The notes under the pieces: model-generated
The model's database searches: none
What the model saw: the letters and a program-made list of their open reading frames with translations, nothing else
What the model was told of the DNA's origin: nothing
Part shown: piece after piece, positions 19,209 to 27,494 of the stretch
Layout of the letters: each line of letters starts with the position of its first letter
Numbering within the stretch: the stretch's first letter is position 1
NCBI GenBank assembly: GCA_964454335.1
Contig: CAYVVT010000016.1
Span: 3,239-67,238, forward strand
Source: CAYVVT01 sp964454335
Lineage (GTDB): Bacteria; Fidelibacterota; UBA8477; JABMPR01
Direction of reading: 5' to 3'
Length of the DNA stretch: 64,000 nucleotides
Position numbers and translations under genes: made by a program

Positions 19209-20366
19209 TCATAGCAGCGATTTTATTTTTCGAAACACACCCCTGCCCCGTTTCCCGGAGCTGTAGTGATCAGCCAGTTTACGGTAAAGATCTTTCTCGG
19301 TTTTATCCAGTTTCTCTGGTGTTCGTACCTGGATCTTGACCATTTGATCTCCCACCATGTTACTGTTCAGATGGGGTATGCCCTTGCCTCGAAGCCTCAG
19401 GATTTTGCCTGACTGTACACCAGCCGGGATCTTCAGGTTGACCTTCCCGGTAAGTGTGGGGATCTCCATCTCCGTTCCCGAGACAGCCAGTGGTACAGAG
19501 ATCTCCACCTCCATAAAAACGTCGTCGCTATCCCGGATGAACAGCTCGTGCTCACTTTCTTCGATGAGTACGATCAAGTCACCACTGGCACCACCCCGTG
19601 GAGCACTGTTGCCCTCACCGCGCAGGGTGAGATAATTCCCGGTGGTAACTCCTGGAGGGATCTTGGTGGAGATCAGTGACTCCGTCCGGCTCCGGCCGTC
19701 ACCTCGGCAGGTGCGGCAGGGTTGGCGGATGATCTCACCTGTACCCTCGCAGTTCGGACAGGGTTGTACATTTACGAATTGTCCAAACATGGATCGGGCT
19801 ACCTGTTGTACCTCACCTGCGCCGTGACAAACATGGCAGGTGGTCTTGCCGGTACCGGCCTCGGCCCCTGTTCCGTCACAATCCTTGCATGTCTCGTATC
19901 TCTGCACCTTGATCTTCTTGGTAATCCCGGTGGCGATTTCCTCCAGGCTTAATTTCAATTTGATCTTGAGATCTGAGCCTCGACGGCTACCCCGACCTCC
20001 CCGACCGCGTCCAGCACCGAATATGTCACCAAAACCACCCATGCCCCCAAATCCTTCCATGAAGATCCGAAGTGCATCGGACAGATCGAAATCCATGCCC
20101 CCGGCTCCACCAAAGCCCTGTGCGAAGGGCGAACCCCCGCCACTCATCCCGGCGTGTCCGAATTGGTCGTATTGAGCTCGTTTCTGTTCATCGTTGAGTA
20201 CTGCATAAGCTTCAGCAGCCTCTTTGAACTTGGCCTCTGCTGTGGTGTCACCCGGATTCTTGTCCGGATGATATTTCATGGCGATCTTGCGATAAGCCTT
20301 CTTGAGCTCATCCTTGGATGCCTGCTTGTCGACACCCAGAACTTCGTAATAATCTCGTTTGGACAT
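19209..20366 (-). CDS. dnaJ: Chaperone protein DnaJ
   Basis: The co-chaperone that stimulates DnaK. 385 residues: J domain with HPD (YHPDKNPGD), a Gly/Phe-rich linker (about 75-130), four zinc repeats CKDCDGTG, CHVCHGAG, CPNCEGTG, CRTCRGDG, then the two beta-barrel substrate domains. It follows grpE by 2 nt in the hrcA-grpE-dnaJ operon; dnaK is not in the window. Confidence 0.97.
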   Translation of the reverse strand: MSKRDYYEVLGVDKQASKDELKKAYRKIAMKYHPDKNPGDTTAEAKFKEAAEAYAVLNDEQKRAQYDQFGHAGMSGGGSPFAQGFGGAGGMDFDLSDALRIFMEGFGGMGGFGDIFGAGRGRGGRGSRRGSDLKIKLKLSLEEIATGITKKIKVQRYETCKDCDGTGAEAGTGKTTCHVCHGAGEVQQVARSMFGQFVNVQPCPNCEGTGEIIRQPCRTCRGDGRSRTESLISTKIPPGVTTGNYLTLRGEGNSAPRGGASGDLIVLIEESEHELFIRDSDDVFMEVEISVPLAVSGTEMEIPTLTGKVNLKIPAGVQSGKILRLRGKGIPHLNSNMVGDQMVKIQVRTPEKLDKTEKDLYRKLADHYSSGKRGRGVFRKIKSLL

Positions 20367-20368
20367 GT

Positions 20369-20959
20369 TTACTCGCTGACCACGACCTTGGCAGGTCGCA
20401 GAATACGGTCACCTGAGCGATAGCCACACTCAAAAACCTCGATGACGATACCTGACTCCACCTCTTCTTCAGCACGCATGGCCATGGCTTCATGCATCTC
20501 TGGATCAAATACTTCATTCAGCGGTTCGAACGCTTCCACGCCTGCGGTTTCCTTGAGGTATTTCTTCATTTGTTCGAATATGATCCGCATTCCTTCCGTG
20601 TGGGAATCATCGTCCTTATGCGCGTCCTCATAACGTGCGGAGCGACGCAGGTTGTCCACCAGGGGGAACAGTTCCGCCAGCAGTCTGTCGCGGGCGTAGG
20701 TCAGTGCCCGGTCAGCCTCACGCTCACGGCGTTTCTTGGCGTTCTCATATTCAGCGACGACCCGCTTCATACGGTCTTCAGCTTCAGCCTGTTTCCCGGT
20801 GGCATCAAGCAGGGCAACTTCAAGATCGGCAATGTCCTGCTCAAGTTTCTTGATCCGCTTCGCTGCCGCCTTGTCGGTCTTTGTGGTTGTATTGCCTTTT
20901 GCTTTGCTTTTAGTAGTCGACTTGGTTTTGGTCTTTGAGGTTTTGGCGGTAGCGCTCAT
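20369..20959 (-). CDS. grpE: Nucleotide exchange factor GrpE
   Basis: 196 residues. The N-terminal 35 are Lys/Thr-rich and disordered, then a long coiled coil (about 36-100), then the beta domain with EAFEPLNEVFDPEMHEAM and the terminal GYRSGDRILRPAKVVVS. It exchanges ADP on DnaK. It overlaps hrcA by 4 nt. Confidence 0.97.
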   Translation of the reverse strand: MSATAKTSKTKTKSTTKSKAKGNTTTKTDKAAAKRIKKLEQDIADLEVALLDATGKQAEAEDRMKRVVAEYENAKKRREREADRALTYARDRLLAELFPLVDNLRRSARYEDAHKDDDSHTEGMRIIFEQMKKYLKETAGVEAFEPLNEVFDPEMHEAMAMRAEEEVESGIVIEVFECGYRSGDRILRPAKVVVSE

Positions 20960-21990
20960 CTATTGAAAGTTTCCTTTAGCTTTTTCCCGATCACGCTTGA
21001 GGTGAAGGTGGCGAGGCCGGCAATACGTTCATAGGCCATCCGTGTGGGACCCAGGATATGGATGGCGCCTTCGCAATTCTCTCCCTGGTAGCGGATCGAT
21101 ACCACCGACATTCCGGCGATGATATCATTTCCGATCTCGCTGCCCACAAGAATAGAGGGGTGAGCTTCACTGCTTGGTGGTGGCAACACTCTGCCCAGGT
21201 GACGATTCTCAAGAGCCTCCAACAAAGGCTCCAGCTGGCTGGCAGCCTGGAACTCAGGATAGTGTAGCAGCTGATGGGAACCGTAATAGAGATACTCTGC
21301 AGACTCATTTCCGGCCAGTGCCAGTTCCAGTTGCTTTACAGCCTTGTAAAGCACACTGTCCTGCCTGTTATCATATGTTTCCGTCCTGGTCCGGTTGTTG
21401 AATTCCTCAATGGGCATGCCTGCAAATCGATCATTCAGGATATTTTCAGTTTCACGCAGCATTGTGCGTGAGATCCGGGTGTCCAGTCTCAGTGTCAGCG
21501 TTTTAACCTGGGCCAGGGACAGGTTGATGATGAGCAGTATCGTATCGTGGTCCACCTCGTGCAGGGCAACAGATTCGATACGTGTTGCGACCTCCTGGGG
21601 CATGCTGATCAGGACCAGTGCCTGGGCCATATCCCCCAGGAAGTGACTAGTACTCTGGATGAGCAGATCGAGATCCTGGGCGAATTGCTGGATCTCCCGC
21701 ACATAGTTCCGTTGGACATCCTCGCCAGGTATCTGGGTTTCCATAAGGTTGTGCACGAAATACCGATAACCCAGTTCTGAGGGGATCCGTCCTGCGCTGG
21801 TATGCGGCTGGAAGAGTAATCCTTCCTGGGACAGTCGATTCAACTCGTTGCGTAGTGTGGCACCTCGAACGGAGAATTTATCCATGTTGACAAGGTGTGA
21901 AGCGGCCACAGGAGTGCCGGAATCAACATACTCCCGCACAACCCATTTAAGTACGCGTTTTGAACGATCGGCAAGCTGCCCTCTATGCAT
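20956..21990 (-). CDS. hrcA: Heat-inducible transcription repressor HrcA
   Basis: A repressor of chaperone operons that acts at CIRCE elements. 344 residues from ATG 21990: winged helix (SKRVLKWVVREYVDSGTPV, SVRGATLRNELNRLSQEGL, PHTSAGRIPSELGYRYFV), then the GAF-like and inserted dimerisation regions. ATG 21990 fits best because a promoter (-10 at 22017-22022) would start the message near 22010. The upstream ATG 22008 and TTG 22017 would lie at or before that point. It probably regulates its own operon and the groEL promoter at the window end. Confidence 0.94.
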   Translation of the reverse strand: MHRGQLADRSKRVLKWVVREYVDSGTPVAASHLVNMDKFSVRGATLRNELNRLSQEGLLFQPHTSAGRIPSELGYRYFVHNLMETQIPGEDVQRNYVREIQQFAQDLDLLIQSTSHFLGDMAQALVLISMPQEVATRIESVALHEVDHDTILLIINLSLAQVKTLTLRLDTRISRTMLRETENILNDRFAGMPIEEFNNRTRTETYDNRQDSVLYKAVKQLELALAGNESAEYLYYGSHQLLHYPEFQAASQLEPLLEALENRHLGRVLPPPSSEAHPSILVGSEIGNDIIAGMSVVSIRYQGENCEGAIHILGPTRMAYERIAGLATFTSSVIGKKLKETFNR

Positions 21991-22016
21991 AGATCCTGAG
22001 CCTTTCATGGCCTGCA

Positions 22017-22054
22017 ATAATAAATTTGGACCTATAGCAAATCAAGGTCTAAAT
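22017..22054 (-). promoter_or_regulatory. hrcA operon promoter with CIRCE-geometry operator
   Basis: On the minus strand -35 TTGATT and -10 TATTAT are separated by 17 nt (22017-22045). Overlapping them is an inverted repeat ATTTAGACCT / AGGTCCAAAT (one mismatch; 22024-22033 and 22045-22054). Read as 9-9-9 it has the CIRCE layout, but the arms match TTAGCACTC/GAGTGCTAA at only 6 and 5 of 9 positions. Confidence 0.6.
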
Positions 22055-22084
22055 CCCTGTAATCCTTGGTATATAAGGAATTCA

Positions 22085-22103
22085 GCGCTATACGATATAG
22101 CGC
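22085..22103. other. 8-bp perfect hairpin across the ftsX stop codon
   Basis: GCGCTATA-CGA-TATAGCGC spans the last codons and stop of ftsX. There is no T-run behind it, so it is not a standard terminator. It may stabilise the 3' end of the ftsEX message or be a chance palindrome. Confidence 0.4.
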
Positions 22104-22960
22104 AACAATCGGCGGACAGCACGCAGGCTACCCATGGCTGCGATGAGAATACCCAGCAACAGTATCCCGGCTACCAGTCCGGGGAATTCCAGCAACCTTC
22201 CTGAAAGGGTCAACCCCAGTAATCGGATGGCCGACTCTTCGATCCCGTGAATGATACCGATTGCGAACAGACCACCCACAAGGCCCTGTATGCCCCCCTC
22301 CACAAAGAAAGGCGCCTTTATCAAGGTATCGGAAGCGCCTAGCAAACGAATGGTCTCAATGACCTCAAATCTGGCCAGGATCATCAGCCGGATGGTGTTC
22401 GAGGTGAGGAATACGGTTACCACGATCAGGACGAATAGGACAGCACCAGCCATGATATAGACCAGTCGCAGGATGGTCTGAAGTCTCTCGAATATGTCCA
22501 TGCGGAACACCACTTCATCAACACCGGGCAAACGTCGAACATCCCGCACAAAACGATCTATATGGAATTGCGTGCGGTATTCGGTCTCAAAGCGAACCCG
22601 CAGCGAAGCCGGCAGTGGATTATCATCCAGGATGTTCATGATATCCTCACCAAACTCCTCCTTGAAGATCAGCGCGGCATCATCCTTGGTGAGAAAGTCA
22701 ATATCCGCGATGCCGGGAAGATCGGTGGCGATCTGGGCAGCCGAGGTGATCTCGTCGTCGGTGGCATTCCCTTCAAAAAAGACCTCAGCATCAAATTCAG
22801 CCTGTAATCCGTGCAGATAGGCCAGAACATTGTCCACCCCCAGTACTCCGATCCCTATCAGGCTCATGGTCAGGGTGATGGTCATGACGGAGATCGTGAA
22901 GGGTAGTTTGGCCCTGGTGAGCCCTGCAATTCCCTCGCTGAAGATGAAGCCCAGGCTCAT
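22088..22960 (-). CDS. ftsX: Cell division protein FtsX
   Basis: Membrane partner of FtsE; the complex controls septal peptidoglycan hydrolysis. 290 residues with four helices: one near residue 25, then the extracellular domain (about 50-165, including the FVRDVRRLPGVDEV end), then three helices from about 170 (YIMAGAVLFVLIVVTVFLTS, and the last GLVAGILLLGILIAAMGSL). The loop ARFEVIETIRLLGAS is the conserved coupling region. It overlaps ftsE by 4 nt. Confidence 0.95.
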   Translation of the reverse strand: MSLGFIFSEGIAGLTRAKLPFTISVMTITLTMSLIGIGVLGVDNVLAYLHGLQAEFDAEVFFEGNATDDEITSAAQIATDLPGIADIDFLTKDDAALIFKEEFGEDIMNILDDNPLPASLRVRFETEYRTQFHIDRFVRDVRRLPGVDEVVFRMDIFERLQTILRLVYIMAGAVLFVLIVVTVFLTSNTIRLMILARFEVIETIRLLGASDTLIKAPFFVEGGIQGLVGGLFAIGIIHGIEESAIRLLGLTLSGRLLEFPGLVAGILLLGILIAAMGSLRAVRRLLRYIV

Positions 22961-23619
22961 GAGTCCATCTCCCCTACCATACGGCCGTCATCCACCCTGA
23001 GAGTGCGGGCAGGTTCCATCTTCACCAGATCCATATCGTGGGTCGCCATGAGTACGGCAGTTCCCTTTTCGTTGATCCTCCAGATGAGCTTGATGATCTC
23101 TGCGGTAATATCGGCATCGAGGTTCCCGGTCGGCTCATCCGCTAACAGGATCAGGGGATTTTTGATCAGTGCTCTGGCAATAGCAACCCGCTGTTGCTCC
23201 CCACCGGATAGTTCATCGGGGTACTGGTTCAGACGATCCTTCAGACCCACCTCCTGGGCAGCCTTGCGGACCCGGGTGTGAATATCTCCCTGTCGACGTC
23301 CTGCGATCTGCAGTGGCAGCGCAATATTTGAGTACACGTCCCGATCCTTCAACAGACGATAATCCTGGAAGATCATACCGATACGCCGTCTCAGTTGAGG
23401 TATCTTGCGCCGCGGGATCTCACTAGCCTTGTATTTTCCCACAGTGACCTCACCGCGATTGGGGAACAGGTCCATATAGATCATCTTGAGTATGGAGGAC
23501 TTCCCCGAGCCGGAAGCTCCTACGAGATATACGAACTCACCCTTTTCAACGCTGAAATTCAAGTCCCGAATTGCTGTACCGCTCTCGAATTGAACAGTTA
23601 CGTTACGGAAATCTATCAT
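22957..23619 (-). CDS. ftsE: Cell division ATP-binding protein FtsE
   Basis: An ABC ATPase of 220 residues: Walker A GASGSGKSS, Q-loop FQDYRLLKD, signature LSGGEQQRVAIARAL, Walker B LLADEPTGNLD, switch His MATHDMD. It forms the FtsEX complex with the next gene. It overlaps the methyltransferase gene upstream by 4 nt. Confidence 0.96.
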   Translation of the reverse strand: MIDFRNVTVQFESGTAIRDLNFSVEKGEFVYLVGASGSGKSSILKMIYMDLFPNRGEVTVGKYKASEIPRRKIPQLRRRIGMIFQDYRLLKDRDVYSNIALPLQIAGRRQGDIHTRVRKAAQEVGLKDRLNQYPDELSGGEQQRVAIARALIKNPLILLADEPTGNLDADITAEIIKLIWRINEKGTAVLMATHDMDLVKMEPARTLRVDDGRMVGEMDS

Positions 23620-24374
23620 GCGGATCTCCGCAGGATCAGCAGGATCCTCTCCGTATCCGGTCCTACCTCACCCAAGGTATCATTGTCCAGGATATCCCAT
23701 TCGCTAAAAGGGCCCCGATCACAGGCGGTCTGTATCTCTTCAAGATCATAGGCCCGCTGCCGGTGCAGCTCGACCTCAGCCTCACCGGAATCCGAATAGA
23801 GATTGAAGGAGGTCTCTGCGATCCGAGTATGCGAATCGTAACCAGTGATCCGCTCATAGCTTCCCTGCTCATCGGCAAACAGTTCATGGTATCCGCGAAA
23901 GTGCCGCTGACACAGGATCGGTGTTGCCACATCGCAAATGACAATGCCTTCGGGTTTCAGGAGTGAGTGGGTATTCAACATGAAATCATGGATCTCTGAT
24001 GGTTCCAGGAGATAATTTAAACCATCGTGTACATTAAGTACAACGTCGAAGCCTGAAACCGCCTGCCACTGACGCATGTCTCCCTGGAACAGCTGCAAGG
24101 TGATACCTGCAGTTTCCGCTTTATTCCGGGCGCGTTCAACCATCTCAGGACTCAGGTCCACCGCATGCAGCGAATAACCCCTCTCCACCAGTCTGATGGC
24201 CATTGAAGCGGTTCCGCATGAGATGTCGAGCCAGTTGTTGCCAGATGAATGATCCGCTGCTACCTCGATGATCAGGTCCACCCATTCATCGTAGTCTATA
24301 TAGTCCATGAGATGATCATAGTGCCGAGCCAGGCGCTCATATGGTTCGACCGCTCGTCGAACCGGGGGACTCAA
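23616..24374 (-). CDS. Class I SAM-dependent methyltransferase
   Basis: 252 residues. Opening YERLARHYDHLMDYIDYDEWVD, then the SAM-binding loop NWLDISCGTASMAIRLVERG (D-x-x-C-G-T-G type), followed by acidic residues LHAVDLSPEMVERA and the DVVLNVHDGLNYL segment. Resembles the YjhP/Methyltransf_25 type often found near FtsEX or NadD in this assemblage. The substrate is unknown. It overlaps both neighbours by 4 nt, so it is part of a tightly coupled operon. Confidence 0.88.
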   Translation of the reverse strand: MSPPVRRAVEPYERLARHYDHLMDYIDYDEWVDLIIEVAADHSSGNNWLDISCGTASMAIRLVERGYSLHAVDLSPEMVERARNKAETAGITLQLFQGDMRQWQAVSGFDVVLNVHDGLNYLLEPSEIHDFMLNTHSLLKPEGIVICDVATPILCQRHFRGYHELFADEQGSYERITGYDSHTRIAETSFNLYSDSGEAEVELHRQRAYDLEEIQTACDRGPFSEWDILDNDTLGEVGPDTERILLILRRSA

Positions 24375-25369
24375 GATTGCCCTCCAAAGGTCAGGAACAG
24401 GTAAACGTAGAAGCCGACATAACCCGTGACCAGAACGGTGCCGGTCAGACGACCGATGCGGTGCCGCAACCCCAGAGGTATCAGTACGAATCCGAACAGC
24501 AGCATGATGATGTACTGGACGTGAGGAAAGTATTCGATGCTCTGTCCATCGACGATCCGGGTTTCGAGGACGTTCAACGGTTTGATAAGGCCGACACCGC
24601 CCATGATGAACAGGATATTGAAAATATTGCTACCGACGATGTTGCCCACGGAGATCTCATTCTGCTTTCGGAAGGCTGCCACGAGGCTTGTGGCCAGTTC
24701 GGGTAAACTGGTTCCCACCGCCACGATGGTAAGACCGATGATCAACTTGGGTACGCCGAACTCATCAGCGATCCAGACGGCTGATTCCACGAACAGCCAG
24801 GCGCCGGTTGACAATGCTACACTGCCCATGAACACCCAGAAGATATTGACGGCAATCGTACCAAACTCTTCATCGATCTCCTCAGTTGGGGCCTCATCCG
24901 GATGCTGGTACAGGTAGTAGATATAGCCCATCAGCATCAGGATCATTATCAGACCTTCCCAGCGCTGGACCTCACCGTTCAATGAGAACGCATAAAGTGC
25001 CAGACCACAGAACAGTAGAAAGAACAATTGCTTGTATACTGTGCTGAAATGGATGGTTATGGGAAAGATCAAGCCGCTGAGACCGAGGATTAGCCCGACA
25101 TTGGTAACGTTGCTGCCGATGATATTGCCGATGGCTATGGTTGCAGAATCCTTCCAGACATTCGCGATCAGGCTGACGACGAATTCCGGCATTGAGGTAC
25201 CAAAAGCGACGATGGTCAAGCCCACCACCATTGGTTTTACCCCGAATATGCGTGCCAGATGGGAGCCGCCCCGCACCAGCCAGTCAGCACCGTAGAAAAG
25301 CATCAGAACACTTGCGACAATCAAGCCGCCGTTTCCGGCCAGTCCGATGTTATCAAGCAAGCTGCTCAT
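24371..25369 (-). CDS. Calcium/sodium antiporter family protein (CaCA, YrbG-like)
   Basis: 332 residues with about ten helices in two inverted repeats. Each repeat holds the family motif: VAFGTSMPEFVVSLIAN with GNIIGSNVTNVGLILG, and VAVGTSLPELATSLVAA with GNIVGSNIFNILFIMG. An acidic loop (about 155-170) lies between the halves. It exchanges cations, usually Ca2+ for Na+ or K+, across the inner membrane. ATG 25369 overlaps the nadD stop in TGATG; a GTG one codon earlier is also possible. Confidence 0.93.
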   Translation of the reverse strand: MSSLLDNIGLAGNGGLIVASVLMLFYGADWLVRGGSHLARIFGVKPMVVGLTIVAFGTSMPEFVVSLIANVWKDSATIAIGNIIGSNVTNVGLILGLSGLIFPITIHFSTVYKQLFFLLFCGLALYAFSLNGEVQRWEGLIMILMLMGYIYYLYQHPDEAPTEEIDEEFGTIAVNIFWVFMGSVALSTGAWLFVESAVWIADEFGVPKLIIGLTIVAVGTSLPELATSLVAAFRKQNEISVGNIVGSNIFNILFIMGGVGLIKPLNVLETRIVDGQSIEYFPHVQYIIMLLFGFVLIPLGLRHRIGRLTGTVLVTGYVGFYVYLFLTFGGQS

Positions 25370-25962
25370 CACTTGATCCCATACAGTTTATGCTCAAGGA
25401 TATACTCATAGATGATGGCCGGTATGTAAAAACTCGTCATGCGGCCTTCATGGAATCGCTTGCGGATATCCGTACTGGAGATCTCGATCCTGGGAAGATT
25501 AAGGAAATCCACTTTGGTGAGTAGATCCTGGGGGATCTCCGAGCGTTCGAAACGCGGTCTGCGGGCAACGATGACCCTGGATTCATCGAGAATGGCCTGC
25601 CAGTCTTTCCATTCCTTGAACTCAGCAAGGGAATCACTGCCGATAAGGATGTGCAGATCGTCACGTTCCAGCCCATATTGCCGCTTGACTTGACGTACTG
25701 TGTCAATGGTATATGAAACCCCACCACGGTTGATCTCGATCTCAGAGATCTCGAAAGCCGGATTATCCTTCACACAGAGTTCAAGCATCTCCAGGCGGTG
25801 CTGAATAGTGGACACTGGTAATTCTGTTTGCTTATGTGGTGGGATGAAGGCCGGGATGAAGATGATCTTACTTAAATCCAGTTCTTCCCGGATAGCCTCG
25901 GCAATGATGAAGTGAGCATTGTGTGGCGGGTCAAAGGTCCCACCAAAGAGGCACATTTTCAA
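25369..25962 (-). CDS. nadD: Nicotinate-nucleotide adenylyltransferase
   Basis: NAD synthesis: nicotinate mononucleotide plus ATP to deamido-NAD. 197 residues; nucleotidyltransferase motif LFGGTFDPPHNAHFIIAE at residues 5-22, FIPAFIPPHK, LHILIGSDSLAEF, and the C-terminal ISSTDIRKRFHEG. Confidence 0.97.
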   Translation of the reverse strand: MKMCLFGGTFDPPHNAHFIIAEAIREELDLSKIIFIPAFIPPHKQTELPVSTIQHRLEMLELCVKDNPAFEISEIEINRGGVSYTIDTVRQVKRQYGLERDDLHILIGSDSLAEFKEWKDWQAILDESRVIVARRPRFERSEIPQDLLTKVDFLNLPRIEISSTDIRKRFHEGRMTSFYIPAIIYEYILEHKLYGIK

Positions 25963-25974
25963 ATGAGTGTGACC

Positions 25975-26763
25975 TTAGTCTTGGGCAGAGTCGATCTCGT
26001 CCTGGATCTTACGTTTTAGCGCCTGGACCTGCAGTTGCTCCTTTTCCTTCAATTCCGACAATCGACCTTCATATGCTTCGATCATATCCAGCGACTCCTG
26101 GAGATCTCCACGTCTGAAGATGCTCTCTGCTTTGGCAAATTGCGCCAGGAGAGCGTAATCAGTGTCGTGATAGTCCTCAATGACTGAATTAAAATATAAA
26201 ATGGCAGACTCATATTCACCCATTGTGTTATAGAGTTTGCCTGACTCGTATATCTTTCTGCCGAGCTTATTGCGAATCTCCTGGATGTAGGCGTCTGCCT
26301 GCTCGCGATGCTCACTTTGTGGGTATATATCTATGAATTCGTAGAGATAACGCAGCGCTTTATCCGTGTTTGATTTCTCGAGACGAAAATCCGGAGAGAG
26401 CTCGTAATACGCTTCCGTCTTGCGCCACAATGCGTCCTCCACCAGTTCAGAATTCGGCATGCGGGTGAGCAGGCGGTCATACTCACTGATGGCCAGCAGG
26501 AACTCGTCACGCATGAAGTGGCTTTCAGCAAGATAGTATTGGGCGTCATCCGCCAGAGGACCACCGGGATCATTATAGATGATGAACGTGAAGGCTTCCT
26601 CTGCCTTGATCCAGTTCTTCTTCTCGAAGTATTCCAGTCCCTGATCGAAAGCGCCCTGAATATCGGCAGCACTCAGATCCTGGGATGAACTGGCACAATT
26701 GATCAGCAGGCCAGCGGCCAGCAGGGTTATGATCAATAGGATTTGGGAGCGAAATCGCGGCAT
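25975..26763 (-). CDS. bamD: Outer membrane assembly lipoprotein BamD
   Basis: 262 residues. Signal peptide with lipobox LLIN-C (Cys about 24), then five TPR-like helical pairs (ALEYFEKKNWIKAEEAF-type units, YYLAESHFMRDEFLLAISEYDRL, KIYESGKLYNTMGEYESAIL). The length and arrangement match BamD of the BAM complex, which inserts beta-barrels in the outer membrane. It follows the DUF5683-like gene with a 1-nt overlap and lies 12 nt before nadD. Confidence 0.9.
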   Translation of the reverse strand: MPRFRSQILLIITLLAAGLLINCASSSQDLSAADIQGAFDQGLEYFEKKNWIKAEEAFTFIIYNDPGGPLADDAQYYLAESHFMRDEFLLAISEYDRLLTRMPNSELVEDALWRKTEAYYELSPDFRLEKSNTDKALRYLYEFIDIYPQSEHREQADAYIQEIRNKLGRKIYESGKLYNTMGEYESAILYFNSVIEDYHDTDYALLAQFAKAESIFRRGDLQESLDMIEAYEGRLSELKEKEQLQVQALKRKIQDEIDSAQD

Positions 26764-27485
26764 TAGAATCGAACCTCCAGATTGATACTCGGTCCCGACA
26801 GGACCGGATTAATATAGACAAGACCTGACATATTTGCGCCTTTGAATGTGGTTACTGAAGTCCCTGCAGCGGCTTCCAGCGCGCTGAGGATATGGTTTGC
26901 CATCAGAAGTTGCAGGGCGACTCGTGATTGGCGATAGGATTTATTTGAGGACGAACGCATCTGAACATACTCATACATGTTCGGTGTGTACTCCCAGTCG
27001 GTTGGCGTGATATAGCTCTGGCTGAAATCATCCCAGCCACATATGAATTCCGGGTATTTACCGATATTCTCGTAATAGTGGTGATCGCGGTATGGTAAGG
27101 GAGTACCATCAATGACGCTATAGGGCATTTCATGCGTACGGATGAAGCGGCCGTTGCAGGCCACATCACCATCCGGATCGGTGCCGTTGGCGATCCAGGC
27201 CAGAAAACTCCAGTGCTCATCAGCATAGTCTTTATAATCCGCTTCCATCTGCTCACCATCCGTGTACAGGATACGATACCCGGAAATCGCGGCGATCTCT
27301 GCAGCGATGAATGATCCGGCACGGATATAATGGCCCTCACTGATCTGTCCCCACCCGGGCAGGATCAGGGATTTGAAAAAATTCCTTATCTTCGCAGCCC
27401 TCAGATCATCCGGGTTTGCGGCTGGCTCACTTGCGATTACAAGCGTCATGAGCAGGAAGAACGTGGACAAGCGACGCAGCATCAT
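26763..27485 (-). CDS. DUF5683-like exported/membrane protein
   Basis: 240 residues with a signal peptide (about 1-18), followed by KSLILPGWGQISEGHY, the SxxLPGxGQ motif of the DUF5683 group, and a hydrophobic stretch (AGSFIAAEIAAISGYRIL). Then a hydrophilic Tyr/Asp-rich middle and a short hydrophobic C-terminal stretch that ends in INLEVRF. The function of the group is unknown. It lies between bamD and the large peptidase/barrel protein, so an outer-membrane role is a fair guess. Confidence 0.7.
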   Translation of the reverse strand: MMLRRLSTFFLLMTLVIASEPAANPDDLRAAKIRNFFKSLILPGWGQISEGHYIRAGSFIAAEIAAISGYRILYTDGEQMEADYKDYADEHWSFLAWIANGTDPDGDVACNGRFIRTHEMPYSVIDGTPLPYRDHHYYENIGKYPEFICGWDDFSQSYITPTDWEYTPNMYEYVQMRSSSNKSYRQSRVALQLLMANHILSALEAAAGTSVTTFKGANMSGLVYINPVLSGPSINLEVRF

Positions 27486-27494
27486 GGATCATTC

